The position numbers and the translations under genes were made by a program. The notes beneath the pieces were generated by a model that saw only the letters and a list, made by a program, of their open reading frames with translations, did no database searches and was not told the origin of the DNA. Shown piece after piece: positions 1 through 9,291 of a stretch of DNA of 64,000 bases (its first letter is position 1; every line of letters begins with the position of its first letter). The stretch lies in the NCBI RefSeq assembly GCF_003284975.1, contig NZ_QMEU01000002.1, positions 1 to 64,000 of the forward strand, in the 5' to 3' direction. The stretch is from Mycobacterium colombiense (GTDB lineage Bacteria > Actinomycetota > Actinomycetes > Mycobacteriales > Mycobacteriaceae).

Positions 1-1180
1 GGATTGTCCGCGTCGTCCTCGCACCCGGCGGTGGCGGCGGCAGCGGCAACGCGTTGGGATCGATCCACGGCGGCCTCAGCGGGTTATGCAACGGATCGAG
101 CGTGTAGTTCATGCGATACGGGTCCCCGGGCACCGGTGGAACGGGCATGTCCAGCTGCCCCCAGTGGGTTCCCAGGAACAATCCCTTCTTGAGCCGCGGG
201 ATCGTGAGGTCGAAATCGAAATGCAGGTTGAAGAAGTCACCTCGGACCGCACGGTCGACGAAGTTCTGGGTGAACGGGAACACGAACGACGCCGCGATGG
301 CCGCGCCGAAGTCCGGTCCGACGTCGGCGAGCGCCTTGATGGTCGGCTCCAGGTTTTTGAGATTCGTGACCAGGTCGGCCTGGGAGTCGTTGATTAGCCG
401 GGTGGCGGTGTTGCTGAACACGCGAAGATGATCCAGAGCGGCCGTCAGGCGCGGCCGCTCCTTGATCAACACCTCGAGCGCCGGCGGTATCTTGCGCAGC
501 GCGTCGGTGATGACGTCGCGTTGGTCGGCGAATGTGCCGGCCAGCCGATTCAACGCCTGGATGGAGGCGACGAGGTTGTCGCGCTGGTCGTCCAGTGTGC
601 CCACGAACGTGTCCAGGCGGGTGATCAGGTCACGCACCGCGCCCTCGCGCCCGGACAGGGCGGCCGAGAAATTGTGGATGACCTCCCCGATCTGTCCCAG
701 TCCGCCGCCGTTGACGACCGCGCCCAACGACGACAGCGTCTGCTCCGTCGACGGGTAGGCCGATGACCGGCTGAGTGGGATGGTGGCGCCGGGCTGCAGC
801 CGTCCGCTGCCCTGCTGACCGAGCGGTGTGTTGAGCTCGACATGCATTGAGCCCAGCAGGCTGGTCTGACCGACGGTGGCTACGACATTGGCCGGGACGA
901 CGACATCGCGCTTGACCGAGATGTCGACGTCGGCGTGCCAGCCTTGCACCCGCATCGTGCCGACGCTGCCGACGACGACGTCGTCGATCATCACCGGCGA
1001 ATTCGATTCCATCGTCCCGACATTCGGGAGTTCGACGTGGTAGATGTTGGCTCCCGGCCCGCGTCCGACCGCACCGGGCAGCGGTAGGGAATTCAGGCCG
1101 TGGAATGCGCAACCCGTCGTCGTCAACGCCACGCAACAGCCGACGGTGAACACCCGCCGAGCGACCACCCGAGCGATCAT
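1..1180 (-). CDS. mceE: MceE-type lipoprotein, 3' end outside the window
   Basis: Substrate-binding subunit of an Mce lipid importer, probably anchored to the outer face of the membrane. Reading from ATG at 1180, 393 residues lie in the window. The N-terminus is a short basic/hydrophobic signal ending in LTTTGC, with Cys24 as the likely lipidated residue, as in LprK/MceE proteins. An MlaD-like segment follows (about 35-120, including VMIDDVVVGSVG), then a long helical region and a proline-rich C-terminal part. The start overlaps the mceD stop by 4 bp (ATGA), so translation is coupled. The gene runs off the left edge, so its stop and a following mceF are not visible. Confidence 0.93.
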   Translation of the reverse strand, partial: MIARVVARRVFTVGCCVALTTTGCAFHGLNSLPLPGAVGRGPGANIYHVELPNVGTMESNSPVMIDDVVVGSVGTMRVQGWHADVDISVKRDVVVPANVVATVGQTSLLGSMHVELNTPLGQQGSGRLQPGATIPLSRSSAYPSTEQTLSSLGAVVNGGGLGQIGEVIHNFSAALSGREGAVRDLITRLDTFVGTLDDQRDNLVASIQALNRLAGTFADQRDVITDALRKIPPALEVLIKERPRLTAALDHLRVFSNTATRLINDSQADLVTNLKNLEPTIKALADVGPDFGAAIAASFVFPFTQNFVDRAVRGDFFNLHFDFDLTIPRLKKGLFLGTHWGQLDMPVPPVPGDPYRMNYTLDPLHNPLRPPWIDPNALPLPPPPPGARTTRTI

Positions 1181-2604
1181 TGTTGTGGCCCCTCGTCTGG
1201 CAGCAGCATGCCCGACACGGACGGCGCCGGTGGTGGCGGCACCGGTGTCGACGGCGGCGGCGGCAGCGGCATCGCCGCGCCCGGTATCCGCTCCGGCGGC
1301 ACCGCCCCCGGCGGCCCCACCGGATCACCCGGCAGGCCGGTATAGGCCGACACTTCAGGCGGGATCTCGGGCGGTCCGGGTTTCGGCCCCTCGCCGCCGG
1401 GCGCTAGGCGCGGTTCGGTATAGAGAACCCTGGCCGGGTCGACCGACTTGGCTATGAACGGGTTAATGGGAATTGGCGAATTGTTCCAGCTGGTCTGCCG
1501 CAGCCCGGGCCCCAGGAACAGGGAGCACAGCTTGCCCGATTCGACCGCGGTGATGTTCTCGATGGCACCGATCTGCGTGCAACCGGGCACGCTCAGCAGA
1601 ACTTGACCGCCCCACGTGGGATTGGACATGTTCATCAGCCCGAACCCGCCGACGATGGTTCCGGTGTCGGCGTTGTAGTCGTTGAAGAAGTTGCCGAACG
1701 CGTTCGGCGCGCCGTGCAGAATGTTTTCCAGGGCCATGTGGTGATCGACCAGGTTCTGCGTGACATCGGCCAACCTGGCGATCTGCTCGCTGGTCTGGTT
1801 GCGGGTCCCGGCGATGAACCGCCGCACCTCGCCGACCGCCGTCGACAGATCGGTCAGCGCCGCATCCAGGTCGGATTTGCTGTCGTTGACCACGCTGGTG
1901 AGCGTGGCGAGGCGACCGTTGAACTGCTCGATCTGCACGTTGCTGTCGCGCAGCGCGCCGACGAAGGTCTGCAGGTTCTTGATGATGTCGACGATGTTGC
2001 CGCTGCCGTTGGCGAGGATCCGGCCCACCCCGGACAGTTGCGCGAGCGTTTGCCGCAGCTTGTCGCCGTTGCCGTCGAGCGCGTTAGCGGCGCTGTCGAT
2101 GAACCGGCCCACCGACGTGCCCGAAACCCCGCTCTTAGGTCCCAAATCCGTTGCCAGCCGCATCAACTGGGTTTTGACTTCGTCCCACTCGACTGGTACC
2201 GCGGTCCGTTCGACGGGGATGACCGCCCCGTCGCGCATCACCTGCCCACTGTCGCGATAGGCCGGCGAGAGCTGGACGTAGCGGGCGGCTACCAGATTCG
2301 GCGCGACGATCACCGCCTTGGCGTCCGCCGGAATGGGCACGTCGCGGTCGACCTTGAGGACCATCTTGGCCTGGGTGCCCTGCGGCTGAATGGATTTGAT
2401 GTTGCCGACCTTGACACCGGAGACCCGCACCTCGTCATGGGGATAGATCGCGGTGGCGGTGGTGAAATAGGCGGTGATCGTGCGTGGCCCGAAGAACGTG
2501 TTCCGGACGACCATGGCGGCGCCGGCAATGATCAGGCCGACCAGCACGACCGCCGTCACGGCCGCCAGCCGCTTGCGCGGAATCCGGGACATCCGGGAGG
2601 TCAC
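1177..2604 (-). CDS. mceD: MceD-type subunit of Mce importer
   Basis: Mce family protein of 475 residues. It has one N-terminal membrane helix (about 13-33), an MlaD-like beta domain with the GVKVGNI motif at 63-69, a long helical middle, and a C-terminal tail very rich in proline, typical of MceC/MceD subunits. The GTG at 2604 is preferred because a GGAGGAT ribosome site lies just upstream and it overlaps the mceC stop (GTGA). An internal ATG at 2592 is the alternative. By family, it would form part of a hetero-hexameric tunnel carrying lipid from the outer membrane zone to the YrbE permease. Confidence 0.93.
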   Translation of the reverse strand: MTSRMSRIPRKRLAAVTAVVLVGLIIAGAAMVVRNTFFGPRTITAYFTTATAIYPHDEVRVSGVKVGNIKSIQPQGTQAKMVLKVDRDVPIPADAKAVIVAPNLVAARYVQLSPAYRDSGQVMRDGAVIPVERTAVPVEWDEVKTQLMRLATDLGPKSGVSGTSVGRFIDSAANALDGNGDKLRQTLAQLSGVGRILANGSGNIVDIIKNLQTFVGALRDSNVQIEQFNGRLATLTSVVNDSKSDLDAALTDLSTAVGEVRRFIAGTRNQTSEQIARLADVTQNLVDHHMALENILHGAPNAFGNFFNDYNADTGTIVGGFGLMNMSNPTWGGQVLLSVPGCTQIGAIENITAVESGKLCSLFLGPGLRQTSWNNSPIPINPFIAKSVDPARVLYTEPRLAPGGEGPKPGPPEIPPEVSAYTGLPGDPVGPPGAVPPERIPGAAMPLPPPPSTPVPPPPAPSVSGMLLPDEGPQQ

Positions 2605-3719
2605 TGCGATCCTCCGATCCGTCCACCCAGCGTGCAGCCGGGGCACTGGGGAATGGAGTTATACGGCCAGGGGGTCAGCGCCCGAGGCACCGGCGACGGG
2701 AAGCCGGGGCCCTTGGAGGTATCGAAGGTGCGGAATCCCCAGAGGTAGTCGAACAACTCCTGGAAGAGTTGCGGGATAAGGAAGTTCGGGGCGAACGCCT
2801 GGTAGGCGTACATACCGGCGATAGCCTCACCGACCGTGATCTCGAATTTGGCGAGACCCGGCAGCGCTTTGCCGATGTTGTCTCGGTTCTTCTCCAACAC
2901 TCCAAGGACCCTGTTCAGCCGCTCCAGCGTCGGTGCCAAAGTGGCTTCGTTGTCGTGCACCAACGCCGTGAGCTGCTTGGCCACCACCGAGGTGTTGGCC
3001 AGCAGGTCCACGATCTCTTGCCTGCGTGCGACCAGCACTTGGAGCAGAGAATCCGAGTTGAGGATGAGCTTGTTGACCTGCATGCTGCGTTCAGAAAGGA
3101 TCCCGGTGACATCGCCGGCGCTCTTGAACAACTCGCCCAGGTTCTTGTTGCGGCTGTTCAGGGTTCGCGATAACCGGGTGAGCGCGTCGAAGGCCGGCCC
3201 CATCTGGGGTGCGATTTGGTCGAGCGTCGCCGCCAGCGTGTCCAGCGACTGGTTCAGCGCGGTGGTGTTGGTGCCGGCCGTGTCCGACGTCAGGTCACTG
3301 ACCGCTTCGCTCAACGAATACGGCGACGACGTGCGCGAGACGGGGATCAGAGTCATCGGGTGCATCGTGCCGCTGCCGGCCGATTCCACTGTCAGCATCC
3401 GCTCGCCCAGCAGCGTGCCGGTGCGGATGTGCGCGGAAGTCTCCGAGCCGAGCAGGATGTTGCCCTTCATCGCGAAGGTCACCAGGGCATCGCCGTGGCT
3501 CAGCTTCACATCCGACACGGAGCCGACCTTCATGCCCGACACGATCACGGGATTGCCCGTCGCAAGACCGCCGGCTTCGGTGAACAGCGCCTGGTAACGG
3601 ACCATCGTCGCCCATTGGATGAATCGGTCGGGCGACAGGCCGACCAGGATGACCATCACCGCCAGGACGACGCCGATGAGTCCGGGCTTGACGAGCCCAG
3701 CTCCGCGATACTTGAGCAT
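2601..3719 (-). CDS. mceC: MceC-type subunit of Mce importer
   Basis: Mce family protein of 372 residues. A signal-anchor helix at about 12-28 is followed by an MlaD-like domain with GMKVGSV at 62-68 and a long helical domain. The start ATG at 3719 shares one base with the mceB stop (TAATG), and the stop overlaps mceD by 4 bp. An upstream in-frame start at 3734 lies inside mceB and is less likely. Its place in the fixed order A-B-C-D-E supports the subunit letter. The numbered mce class cannot be assigned from the sequence alone. Confidence 0.93.
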   Translation of the reverse strand: MLKYRGAGLVKPGLIGVVLAVMVILVGLSPDRFIQWATMVRYQALFTEAGGLATGNPVIVSGMKVGSVSDVKLSHGDALVTFAMKGNILLGSETSAHIRTGTLLGERMLTVESAGSGTMHPMTLIPVSRTSSPYSLSEAVSDLTSDTAGTNTTALNQSLDTLAATLDQIAPQMGPAFDALTRLSRTLNSRNKNLGELFKSAGDVTGILSERSMQVNKLILNSDSLLQVLVARRQEIVDLLANTSVVAKQLTALVHDNEATLAPTLERLNRVLGVLEKNRDNIGKALPGLAKFEITVGEAIAGMYAYQAFAPNFLIPQLFQELFDYLWGFRTFDTSKGPGFPSPVPRALTPWPYNSIPQCPGCTLGGRIGGSQ

Positions 3720-4741
3720 TAGGGTTCCGTACACCTTCCTGCATCTGACCTGAAGATGTTGGCGCGCACTGTCTTGCCATTGAGGTCCGTGCCCCGGAGC
3801 CCGAATTGGCAGATGTAGTACGGGATGGTGGCGCCGTTCACGCCGAGCCGGACCAGCTTGCGGTAGTTCCTCGGTGCCCTTTGCAGGGCGGCGTCGAGGC
3901 GGTCCTTGTCGCCGTCGAGGATCGGCGCCAGCCGGTTCAACTGAGCGATGGTGCCCGACAGCGGCGGGCGGGCCTCCGCCAGCAGATCCGCCAACGAGGC
4001 CGTTCCCTTGTCCAGGGCGTCAATGGCGGATCCGATGGTGTCGCGGTCACCCGACAGGCCGCTGACAAGCTGCTCGAGGCGATCAATGGCGCCGGAGAAC
4101 TGCTTGCCGTCCTTGGCCACCGTGCCGATCACGATGTTGAGATTGTCGATCAGTTGCTGCACGGTTTGGTCGTTGTCGGCCAAGGCATTTGAAAACGAGG
4201 TCGTCTTAGCGAACAGCGACTCGAGCGTCCCGCCCTGGCCCTGGAAGACCTGCAACAGTCCGGAGGTCAGCTCGTTGACATCGCGGGCATTCAGGCCCTG
4301 CGTAACGGGTTTCAGCCCGCCCAGCAGCAGATCGAGGTCGAGCGCCGGAGCGGTGCGGCTGACCGGAATCTGACCGCCGGCCGGCAGCCGCTTGGGCGAG
4401 CCGGGACCGTCGACGAGTTCGAGGTAGCGATCGCCCACCAGGTTGAGGTAGCGGACCGCCGCCCTGCTGCCCTCGGTGAGGACGACGTTGCGGTCGGCGT
4501 CGAACTTCACCACAACCTTCTTGTCCGGCTGCAGCGACACACTGTTGACCGTGCCCACCCGGATCCCGGCGACCCGCACCGATTGGCCCGGCTTGAGGCG
4601 CGACACGTCGGTGAACACCGCCGAATACTCGGTCACCGAACCCGTCCGGTACTGACCGAAGATGAAGAACAGGAAGGCGGTAAGCATCGCCATCACGACC
4701 GCAAAGATCGTGAACTTGATCAGCGTTGCGCGCGTCCTCAT
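3719..4741 (-). CDS. mceB: MceB-type subunit of Mce importer
   Basis: Mce family protein of 340 residues, a usual MceB length. It has an N-terminal membrane helix at 9-29, an MlaD-like domain with GIRVGTV at 59-65, then helical segments. The reading frame stays open upstream into mceA, but the ATG at 4741 overlaps the mceA stop (ATGA) and yields the expected MRTRATLIKF-type basic N-terminus, so it is taken as the start. By family it is a periplasm-facing subunit of a lipid importer powered by an MceG-type ATPase. No such ATPase gene is present in this window. Confidence 0.93.
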   Translation of the reverse strand: MRTRATLIKFTIFAVVMAMLTAFLFFIFGQYRTGSVTEYSAVFTDVSRLKPGQSVRVAGIRVGTVNSVSLQPDKKVVVKFDADRNVVLTEGSRAAVRYLNLVGDRYLELVDGPGSPKRLPAGGQIPVSRTAPALDLDLLLGGLKPVTQGLNARDVNELTSGLLQVFQGQGGTLESLFAKTTSFSNALADNDQTVQQLIDNLNIVIGTVAKDGKQFSGAIDRLEQLVSGLSGDRDTIGSAIDALDKGTASLADLLAEARPPLSGTIAQLNRLAPILDGDKDRLDAALQRAPRNYRKLVRLGVNGATIPYYICQFGLRGTDLNGKTVRANIFRSDAGRCTEP

Positions 4742-6000
4742 CCGGGCTGTCCGATCTGCGCGGAGTTGCGTGGCGGTCCGGCGATGGGCCCGTACAGCAG
4801 CTGCTTGAGAAGATCGGAGTTGATCAACAGCTGTGGGTTTCCGTAATTGACGGGATTCGCGCCGGTATCGGCAATCAGCTGCGGTGGGGCCGTGTTGAAC
4901 GGCGGCTTCGGCAGGCCCACGCACTGCGGGCCGCCCGTCGCCGCGACCTTGGGCAGGTTCGTCGGATAGCGGTAGCGCTCGGCGCCCCACGTGAGGCTCG
5001 CCGAGATGTTGATGCTCGGTTCCGACAACGGCGCCCCATGCGAAAGCGTTCCGAGCCCCGCGAAAGCGCAGTTGAGCGCCGGGGCGTACTCGTTGGTCAG
5101 ATCGGTCGTCGGCACCAGCAGATGCAAGACATTTGTCAGCGGTTGGCGGTTCGTCGACAACACGTCGTTGCCGATGTCGGCCAACCCGATCGCGCTGATC
5201 AGCAACGCATCCAGGTTGTGCTGCTCGTCGACAAGTGTCTTGCTGATTCGGGTCGCGTTGGCGGCGGTCTTCACCAGGTCGGGTGCCGCGTCGGCATAGG
5301 CGTTGGACACCGCCGGTAAGACAGCGAGGTCGTGCCGGAACGCGGGCAGGCTCGGCTCCAGCCTGGCCAGGAACGAATCCAGGTCGCTCAGCGACTGGCC
5401 AAGCTGTGGGCCCCGCCCACTGAACGCCTGTGCCAGCGCACCCAGCGACTCGTTGAGCTTGGGCGGGTCGATGTGGCTCAGGACCGACACCAATTGCTGG
5501 AATACCGTGTTGATTTCGACCATGACGTGCTGGCCCTGCAGCGTCTGGCCGCTGCGTAGCCGTTGGGCCGAGGGCTGGTCGGGTGGGACCAGCTCGACGG
5601 ACTTCGCGCCGAAGACCGTCGACGAGGCGATATTGACGAGCACGTTGCCGGGGATGAAGTGCATCTGTGACGGGTCCATCGCCAAGTGAATGGCGGCCTC
5701 GCCGTTGGGCAGCGGCTCGATCGAGGACACCTTGCCCACCTGCACGCCGCGCATCTTGACCTTGGCGTCGGGGTTCATGACCAGGCCGGCTCGTTGCGAG
5801 ATGACCGTCACCGGCACGGTTTCGGTGAAGGAGCCCTGAAACAGACCCACCGCGACGGCGAAGATCAGACCGATGATGAGGACGGTGGCCAGTCCCAGCA
5901 AGGGGGGCAGGTAATTCCGCCCGGCCGGCGGTCGCGCATGGCCGGCGCGCGCCGGTCGACCCGCGACCGCGCCGCGACCCGCCGGAACATTCTGCGTCAT
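4738..6000 (-). CDS. mceA: MceA-type subunit of Mce importer
   Basis: First Mce subunit of the operon, 420 residues. A basic, glycine/arginine-rich cytosolic N-terminus (1-30) leads into a membrane helix at about 31-54. An MlaD-like domain with GVQVGKV at 85-91 follows, then the long MceA helical domain and a proline-containing C-terminus. It starts 19 bp after the yrbEB stop and overlaps mceB by 4 bp. The family imports lipids such as cholesterol (Mce4) or fatty acids (Mce1). Which lipid this system carries cannot be read from the sequence. Confidence 0.93.
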   Translation of the reverse strand: MTQNVPAGRGAVAGRPARAGHARPPAGRNYLPPLLGLATVLIIGLIFAVAVGLFQGSFTETVPVTVISQRAGLVMNPDAKVKMRGVQVGKVSSIEPLPNGEAAIHLAMDPSQMHFIPGNVLVNIASSTVFGAKSVELVPPDQPSAQRLRSGQTLQGQHVMVEINTVFQQLVSVLSHIDPPKLNESLGALAQAFSGRGPQLGQSLSDLDSFLARLEPSLPAFRHDLAVLPAVSNAYADAAPDLVKTAANATRISKTLVDEQHNLDALLISAIGLADIGNDVLSTNRQPLTNVLHLLVPTTDLTNEYAPALNCAFAGLGTLSHGAPLSEPSINISASLTWGAERYRYPTNLPKVAATGGPQCVGLPKPPFNTAPPQLIADTGANPVNYGNPQLLINSDLLKQLLYGPIAGPPRNSAQIGQPG

Positions 6001-6019
6001 TGCTGTTTCACCTCCTCTG

Positions 6020-6865
6020 CTAACCGGACAGGTTGAAGTTGCCGTTCGTACCGTAGATAGAAAGCGAGACCAACAGGGTCACCGACACCACGACGATGAG
6101 CGAGGTGCGCACCGCGTTGCCGGTCGCGTTGCCGACGCCGGCCGGCCCCCCGGAGGCGAAATAGCCGTAGTAGGTGTGGATCAGCAGGATGGTGAGCGCC
6201 ATCAGAATCGCCTGCAGGAACGACCACAACAAGTCGATCGGGTTCAGGAACGTGTTGAAGTAGTGCTGGTACAAACCCTGCGACTGTCCGAGTAGGAACG
6301 TGGTGGTGAACTGGCTGGCCACGAACGACAGGATGACGGCGATGCTGTACAGCGGCGTGATCGCCATCATTCCCGCCAGGATCCTGGTGCTCACCAGGTA
6401 GGCGACCGGCCGAATGGCCATGCTCTCCAAGGCATCCACTTCTTCGTTGATCCGCATGGCACCCAGCTGAGCGGTCACGCCGGCGCCGAAGGTGGCCGCC
6501 AGACCGATCCCGGCGACCACCGGTGCCGCGATGCGCACGTTGATGAACGCGGCCAAAAAGCCCGTCAGCGCCTCGATGCCGATGTTGCCCAGCGAGGTGT
6601 ACCCCTGGATGGCCAGGGTGCCGCCCGCTGCCAGCGTCAAGAAGCCGACGATCACCACGGTTCCGCCGATCATCGCCAAAGTGCCCGCGCCCATGCTGAT
6701 CTCGGCGACCAGTCGAATGACTTCGCGCGTGTAGTGGGTGGCAGCGAAAGGCACCCCGGCGAGCGCCTTGCCGTAGAACAGGGTGTGATCGCCGATCCGC
6801 CCCATCAGGGCGACCGGCCTCTCGAGTTGCCGGGTCAGACGCGGGTATGCGGCCCTCAGTGCCAT
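6020..6865 (-). CDS. yrbEB: YrbEB, MlaE-type permease subunit of Mce importer
   Basis: Integral membrane protein of 281 residues, homologous to MlaE/YrbE permeases. Several hydrophobic segments are evident (about 60-85, 95-130, 155-190, 215-240, 250-272). The conserved cytoplasmic coupling stretch GAMRINEEVDALE lies at 135-147, where the ATPase would dock. It pairs with YrbEA as the permease through which Mce-delivered lipid enters the cell. The gene begins 7 bp after the yrbEA stop. The ATG at 6865 has no competing start nearby. Confidence 0.95.
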   Translation of the reverse strand: MALRAAYPRLTRQLERPVALMGRIGDHTLFYGKALAGVPFAATHYTREVIRLVAEISMGAGTLAMIGGTVVIVGFLTLAAGGTLAIQGYTSLGNIGIEALTGFLAAFINVRIAAPVVAGIGLAATFGAGVTAQLGAMRINEEVDALESMAIRPVAYLVSTRILAGMMAITPLYSIAVILSFVASQFTTTFLLGQSQGLYQHYFNTFLNPIDLLWSFLQAILMALTILLIHTYYGYFASGGPAGVGNATGNAVRTSLIVVVSVTLLVSLSIYGTNGNFNLSG

Positions 6866-6872
6866 GGCAGCC

Positions 6873-7691
6873 CTACTTCGCCGTCATCTTGATGCCGATC
6901 GCGGTGACGACCACGTTGACGACGAACAGCGACATGAAGGCGTAGACGACGGTTTCGTTTACCGCGTTGCCAACGGCCTTGGCGCCGCCGCCGGTGATCG
7001 ACAGGCCGCGGTAGCAGGCGACCAGGCCGGCGATGAGGCCGAAAAGCGCTGCCTTGACGCACGAAATGATCACCTCGGGAACGCCGGTGAGTAACGTGAT
7101 GCCCGCGGCGAACGCGCCGGGATTGACGTCTTGGACAAATACGGAAAAGACGTAACCGCCAAGGACGCCGATGATGACCACCAGGCTGTTGAGCAAGAAG
7201 GCGACCAATCCGGAGGCCAGCATGCGCGGTGTGACCAGACGTTGCACCGGGTTGATGCCCAGCACCTCCATCGCGTCGATTTCTTCGCGGATCGTCCGCG
7301 CTCCGAGGTCCGCGCACATCGCCGTAGCGCCGGCACCCGCAACGATCAAAACCGTGACCAGCGGGCCGAGCTGGGTGACCGCACCGAACGCGGCGCCCGC
7401 ACCGGAGAGATCCGCCGCGCCCAGTTCACGCAAAAGGATGTTGAGCGTGAAGCTGACCAGGACGGTGAACGGGATGGCGACCAACAAGGTGGGAGCCAGC
7501 GACACCCGCGCGACAAACCAGGACTGCTCCAAGAACTCCCGCCACTGGAAGGGCCGGCGGAACAGGAACTTGACCGCGTCGGCGGACATCGCAAACAGGG
7601 CGCCGACGGCATGCATGGGCCCCGTGAAGTCCCATTTCAGTTTCAGCTGCGGCAATCCCGCTGACCAGTGGTCGGCGCCCTTAGTTGCCAT
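6873..7691 (-). CDS. yrbEA: YrbEA, MlaE-type permease subunit of Mce importer
   Basis: Integral membrane protein of 272 residues. The coupling segment ADLGARTIREEIDAME (127-142) and the end NAVNETVVYAFMSLFVVN are strongly characteristic of mycobacterial YrbE A-subunits and, from memory, closest in style to YrbE4A of the cholesterol importer. This resemblance is not enough to assign the Mce4 class. In Mce4 loci yrbE4A follows ksh/hsd-type genes, whereas here a CoA-transferase lies upstream. It is the first recognisable gene of the importer operon. A possible 60-codon ORF overlaps its start by 11 bp. Confidence 0.95.
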   Translation of the reverse strand: MATKGADHWSAGLPQLKLKWDFTGPMHAVGALFAMSADAVKFLFRRPFQWREFLEQSWFVARVSLAPTLLVAIPFTVLVSFTLNILLRELGAADLSGAGAAFGAVTQLGPLVTVLIVAGAGATAMCADLGARTIREEIDAMEVLGINPVQRLVTPRMLASGLVAFLLNSLVVIIGVLGGYVFSVFVQDVNPGAFAAGITLLTGVPEVIISCVKAALFGLIAGLVACYRGLSITGGGAKAVGNAVNETVVYAFMSLFVVNVVVTAIGIKMTAK

Positions 7692-7863
7692 CGGCGTCAG
7701 ACCCTTTCCACGCTACGAGACCGGCAGTCTTGTTCTGGCGCAACGGCTGCGGTAAGTTCAGCAGAATTGACGGCCGTAAACGCCCGCTGACGAGGGCGAA
7801 ATGCTCAGCGGGCAGCCAGTTTCCGGCATCGACCTTGGAAGTGACAGCCGCGACCTCGCTCAC
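7681..7863 (-). CDS. Possible small leader protein ahead of yrbEA
   Basis: A 60-codon frame starting with GTG at 7863. It is preceded by a good ribosome site (CGGAGG, about 7 nt upstream) and overlaps the yrbEA start by 11 bp. The product shows no signal peptide, membrane segment or motif I recognise; the C-terminal third is polar. The ribosome site is better than the one in front of yrbEA, so a translated leader coupled to yrbEA is possible. It could also be an untranslated leader region with a chance ORF. Confidence 0.4.
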   Translation of the reverse strand: MSEVAAVTSKVDAGNWLPAEHFALVSGRLRPSILLNLPQPLRQNKTAGLVAWKGSDADGN

Positions 7864-7973
7864 GCCAGACCTCCGTTCTGTTGCGTGAGTTGGCGCTGCA
7901 AAACGAGGGGCCCCACGTCTTGAAGCGTCCGGCGATTATGACTCATGCCGCGTCCGGGCGGAGCGAAAAATGC

Positions 7974-7984
7974 ATAACCGTTAT
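7974..7984. promoter_or_regulatory. Small palindrome upstream of the yrbE/mce operon
   Basis: ATAAC-C-GTTAT, an inverted repeat of 5+1+5 bases, lies about 110 bp before the possible leader ORF, in the 222-bp gap (7864-8085) between the CoA-transferase and the mce operon. It resembles a regulator site, but its one-base spacer does not fit the KstR consensus (AAC-N2-GTT). The gap otherwise shows no gene. Confidence 0.3.
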
Positions 7985-8085
7985 CGCGCATTCCGCGATC
8001 GGTGCACGGGCGCAAGGCGACTGCGTCCCAACGCAAGCGACGGTCGGCTCAAGCATGTCGCGGCTGACTCCAGTCCATATAGTGC

Positions 8086-9291
8086 TCACGTGACGGCGCC
8101 GGCCGTCTTGAGTTCGATGATGCGGTCCCAGTCGAGGCCGAGCTCCATCAGGATCTCGTCGGTCTGCTCTGCGAATCCGGGGGCTGGCCCGGTCTGTGGC
8201 GCTGCGACGTCGAACTGTACCGGGTTGGCCACCAGCTCGAGTTCGCCCGCCCGCACCAGGTACTCGTTCGAGCGGATCTGCGCATCCTCGGTCGCTTGCA
8301 GGGTGTCCTGCACGGGCGCCCACGGCCCGGAGAGCGTGGCGAAGCGCTCGCTCCACTCGGCCAGCGTGCGACCGGCGATGGCCTTGGTCAGCAGCTCGAC
8401 CGCGTCCGCGGTGTTCGCGGCGATGTTTTCGACGCTGTCGAAGCGCGGGTCGTCGGCCAACTCCGGCAGGTCGACGTGGCGGCACACGTCGGCCCAGAAC
8501 TTGGTGGGCTGCATCATCACGAAGGAGATGTAGCGGCCGTCGGATGTCGTGTACAAACCCACCAGCGGGTTGTTGGGCGCGCCGTGCACGCCCGGCGGGG
8601 GCGATTCCAGCCGCTGGTTCAGATGCTTCGTCAGCGCGACCGTGTGCCCCAGCGACCACAGCCCGCTGCCCAGCAGCGAGACGTCGACGACGGACGGTTC
8701 GCCGGTGCGCTCGCGCTTGAGCAGCGCCGCCGCGATGCCGCCGGCCAGGTTGGTACCCGAGATGGTGTCGCCGTACGCCGGTCCGGGCGGCGCGATCATG
8801 CCGGGCATGCCGGCGGGAGTGATGGTGGCGGCCGTGCCGGCCCGGCACCAGAAGGCGGTCATGTCGTAGCCGCCTCTGGTCGACTCTTCGCCGCGCGGGC
8901 CGAGCGCACTGCCGCGCGCGTAGACGACCTTCGGGTTCACCGCGCGGATGTCGTCGACGTCGATGCCGAACTTGCGCCGGTGGTCGGGCAGGAAGCTGGT
9001 GAGGAACACATCCGAGCGGCGGGCCAGCTCGTAGAGCACTTCCTTACCCTCGGGCACGGACATGTCCAGCCCGATGCTGCGCTTGCCGCGGTTGGCGTGC
9101 TCGATGTTGGGGTTGGGATCGCCCTCGACGCGCAGCATCCCGGTCTGTCGCAGTCCACGTTGCGGATCACCGGTTACCGCGTGCTCGACCTTGACCACGT
9201 CGGCACCCCATTCGGCGAGCACCGCACCCGCCGAGGGCACGAACCCGTACATGGCGACTTCGAGGACGCGGATGCCTTCGAGCGGCCTCAT
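8086..9291 (-). CDS. Class III (CaiB/BaiF) CoA-transferase
   Basis: Protein of 401 residues, usual for family III CoA-transferases, which move CoA between carboxylic acids. The N-terminal Rossmann-type start (LEGIRVLEVA) and the large-small domain architecture are clear. The expected catalytic Asp is D143 in RGGYDMTAFW. The ATG at 9291 overlaps the ALDH stop by 4 bp (ATGA), so the two are co-translated. That suggests the acid made by the dehydrogenase is handed directly to CoA activation. Substrate unknown. The gene lies upstream of, and in the same direction as, the mce operon. Confidence 0.92.
   Translation of the reverse strand: MRPLEGIRVLEVAMYGFVPSAGAVLAEWGADVVKVEHAVTGDPQRGLRQTGMLRVEGDPNPNIEHANRGKRSIGLDMSVPEGKEVLYELARRSDVFLTSFLPDHRRKFGIDVDDIRAVNPKVVYARGSALGPRGEESTRGGYDMTAFWCRAGTAATITPAGMPGMIAPPGPAYGDTISGTNLAGGIAAALLKRERTGEPSVVDVSLLGSGLWSLGHTVALTKHLNQRLESPPPGVHGAPNNPLVGLYTTSDGRYISFVMMQPTKFWADVCRHVDLPELADDPRFDSVENIAANTADAVELLTKAIAGRTLAEWSERFATLSGPWAPVQDTLQATEDAQIRSNEYLVRAGELELVANPVQFDVAAPQTGPAPGFAEQTDEILMELGLDWDRIIELKTAGAVT

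Noticed and set aside
1603..2748. A 381-codon plus-strand frame across mceC and mceD
   Set aside because: It is antisense to two unmistakable Mce genes, lacks motifs, and crosses a gene junction.
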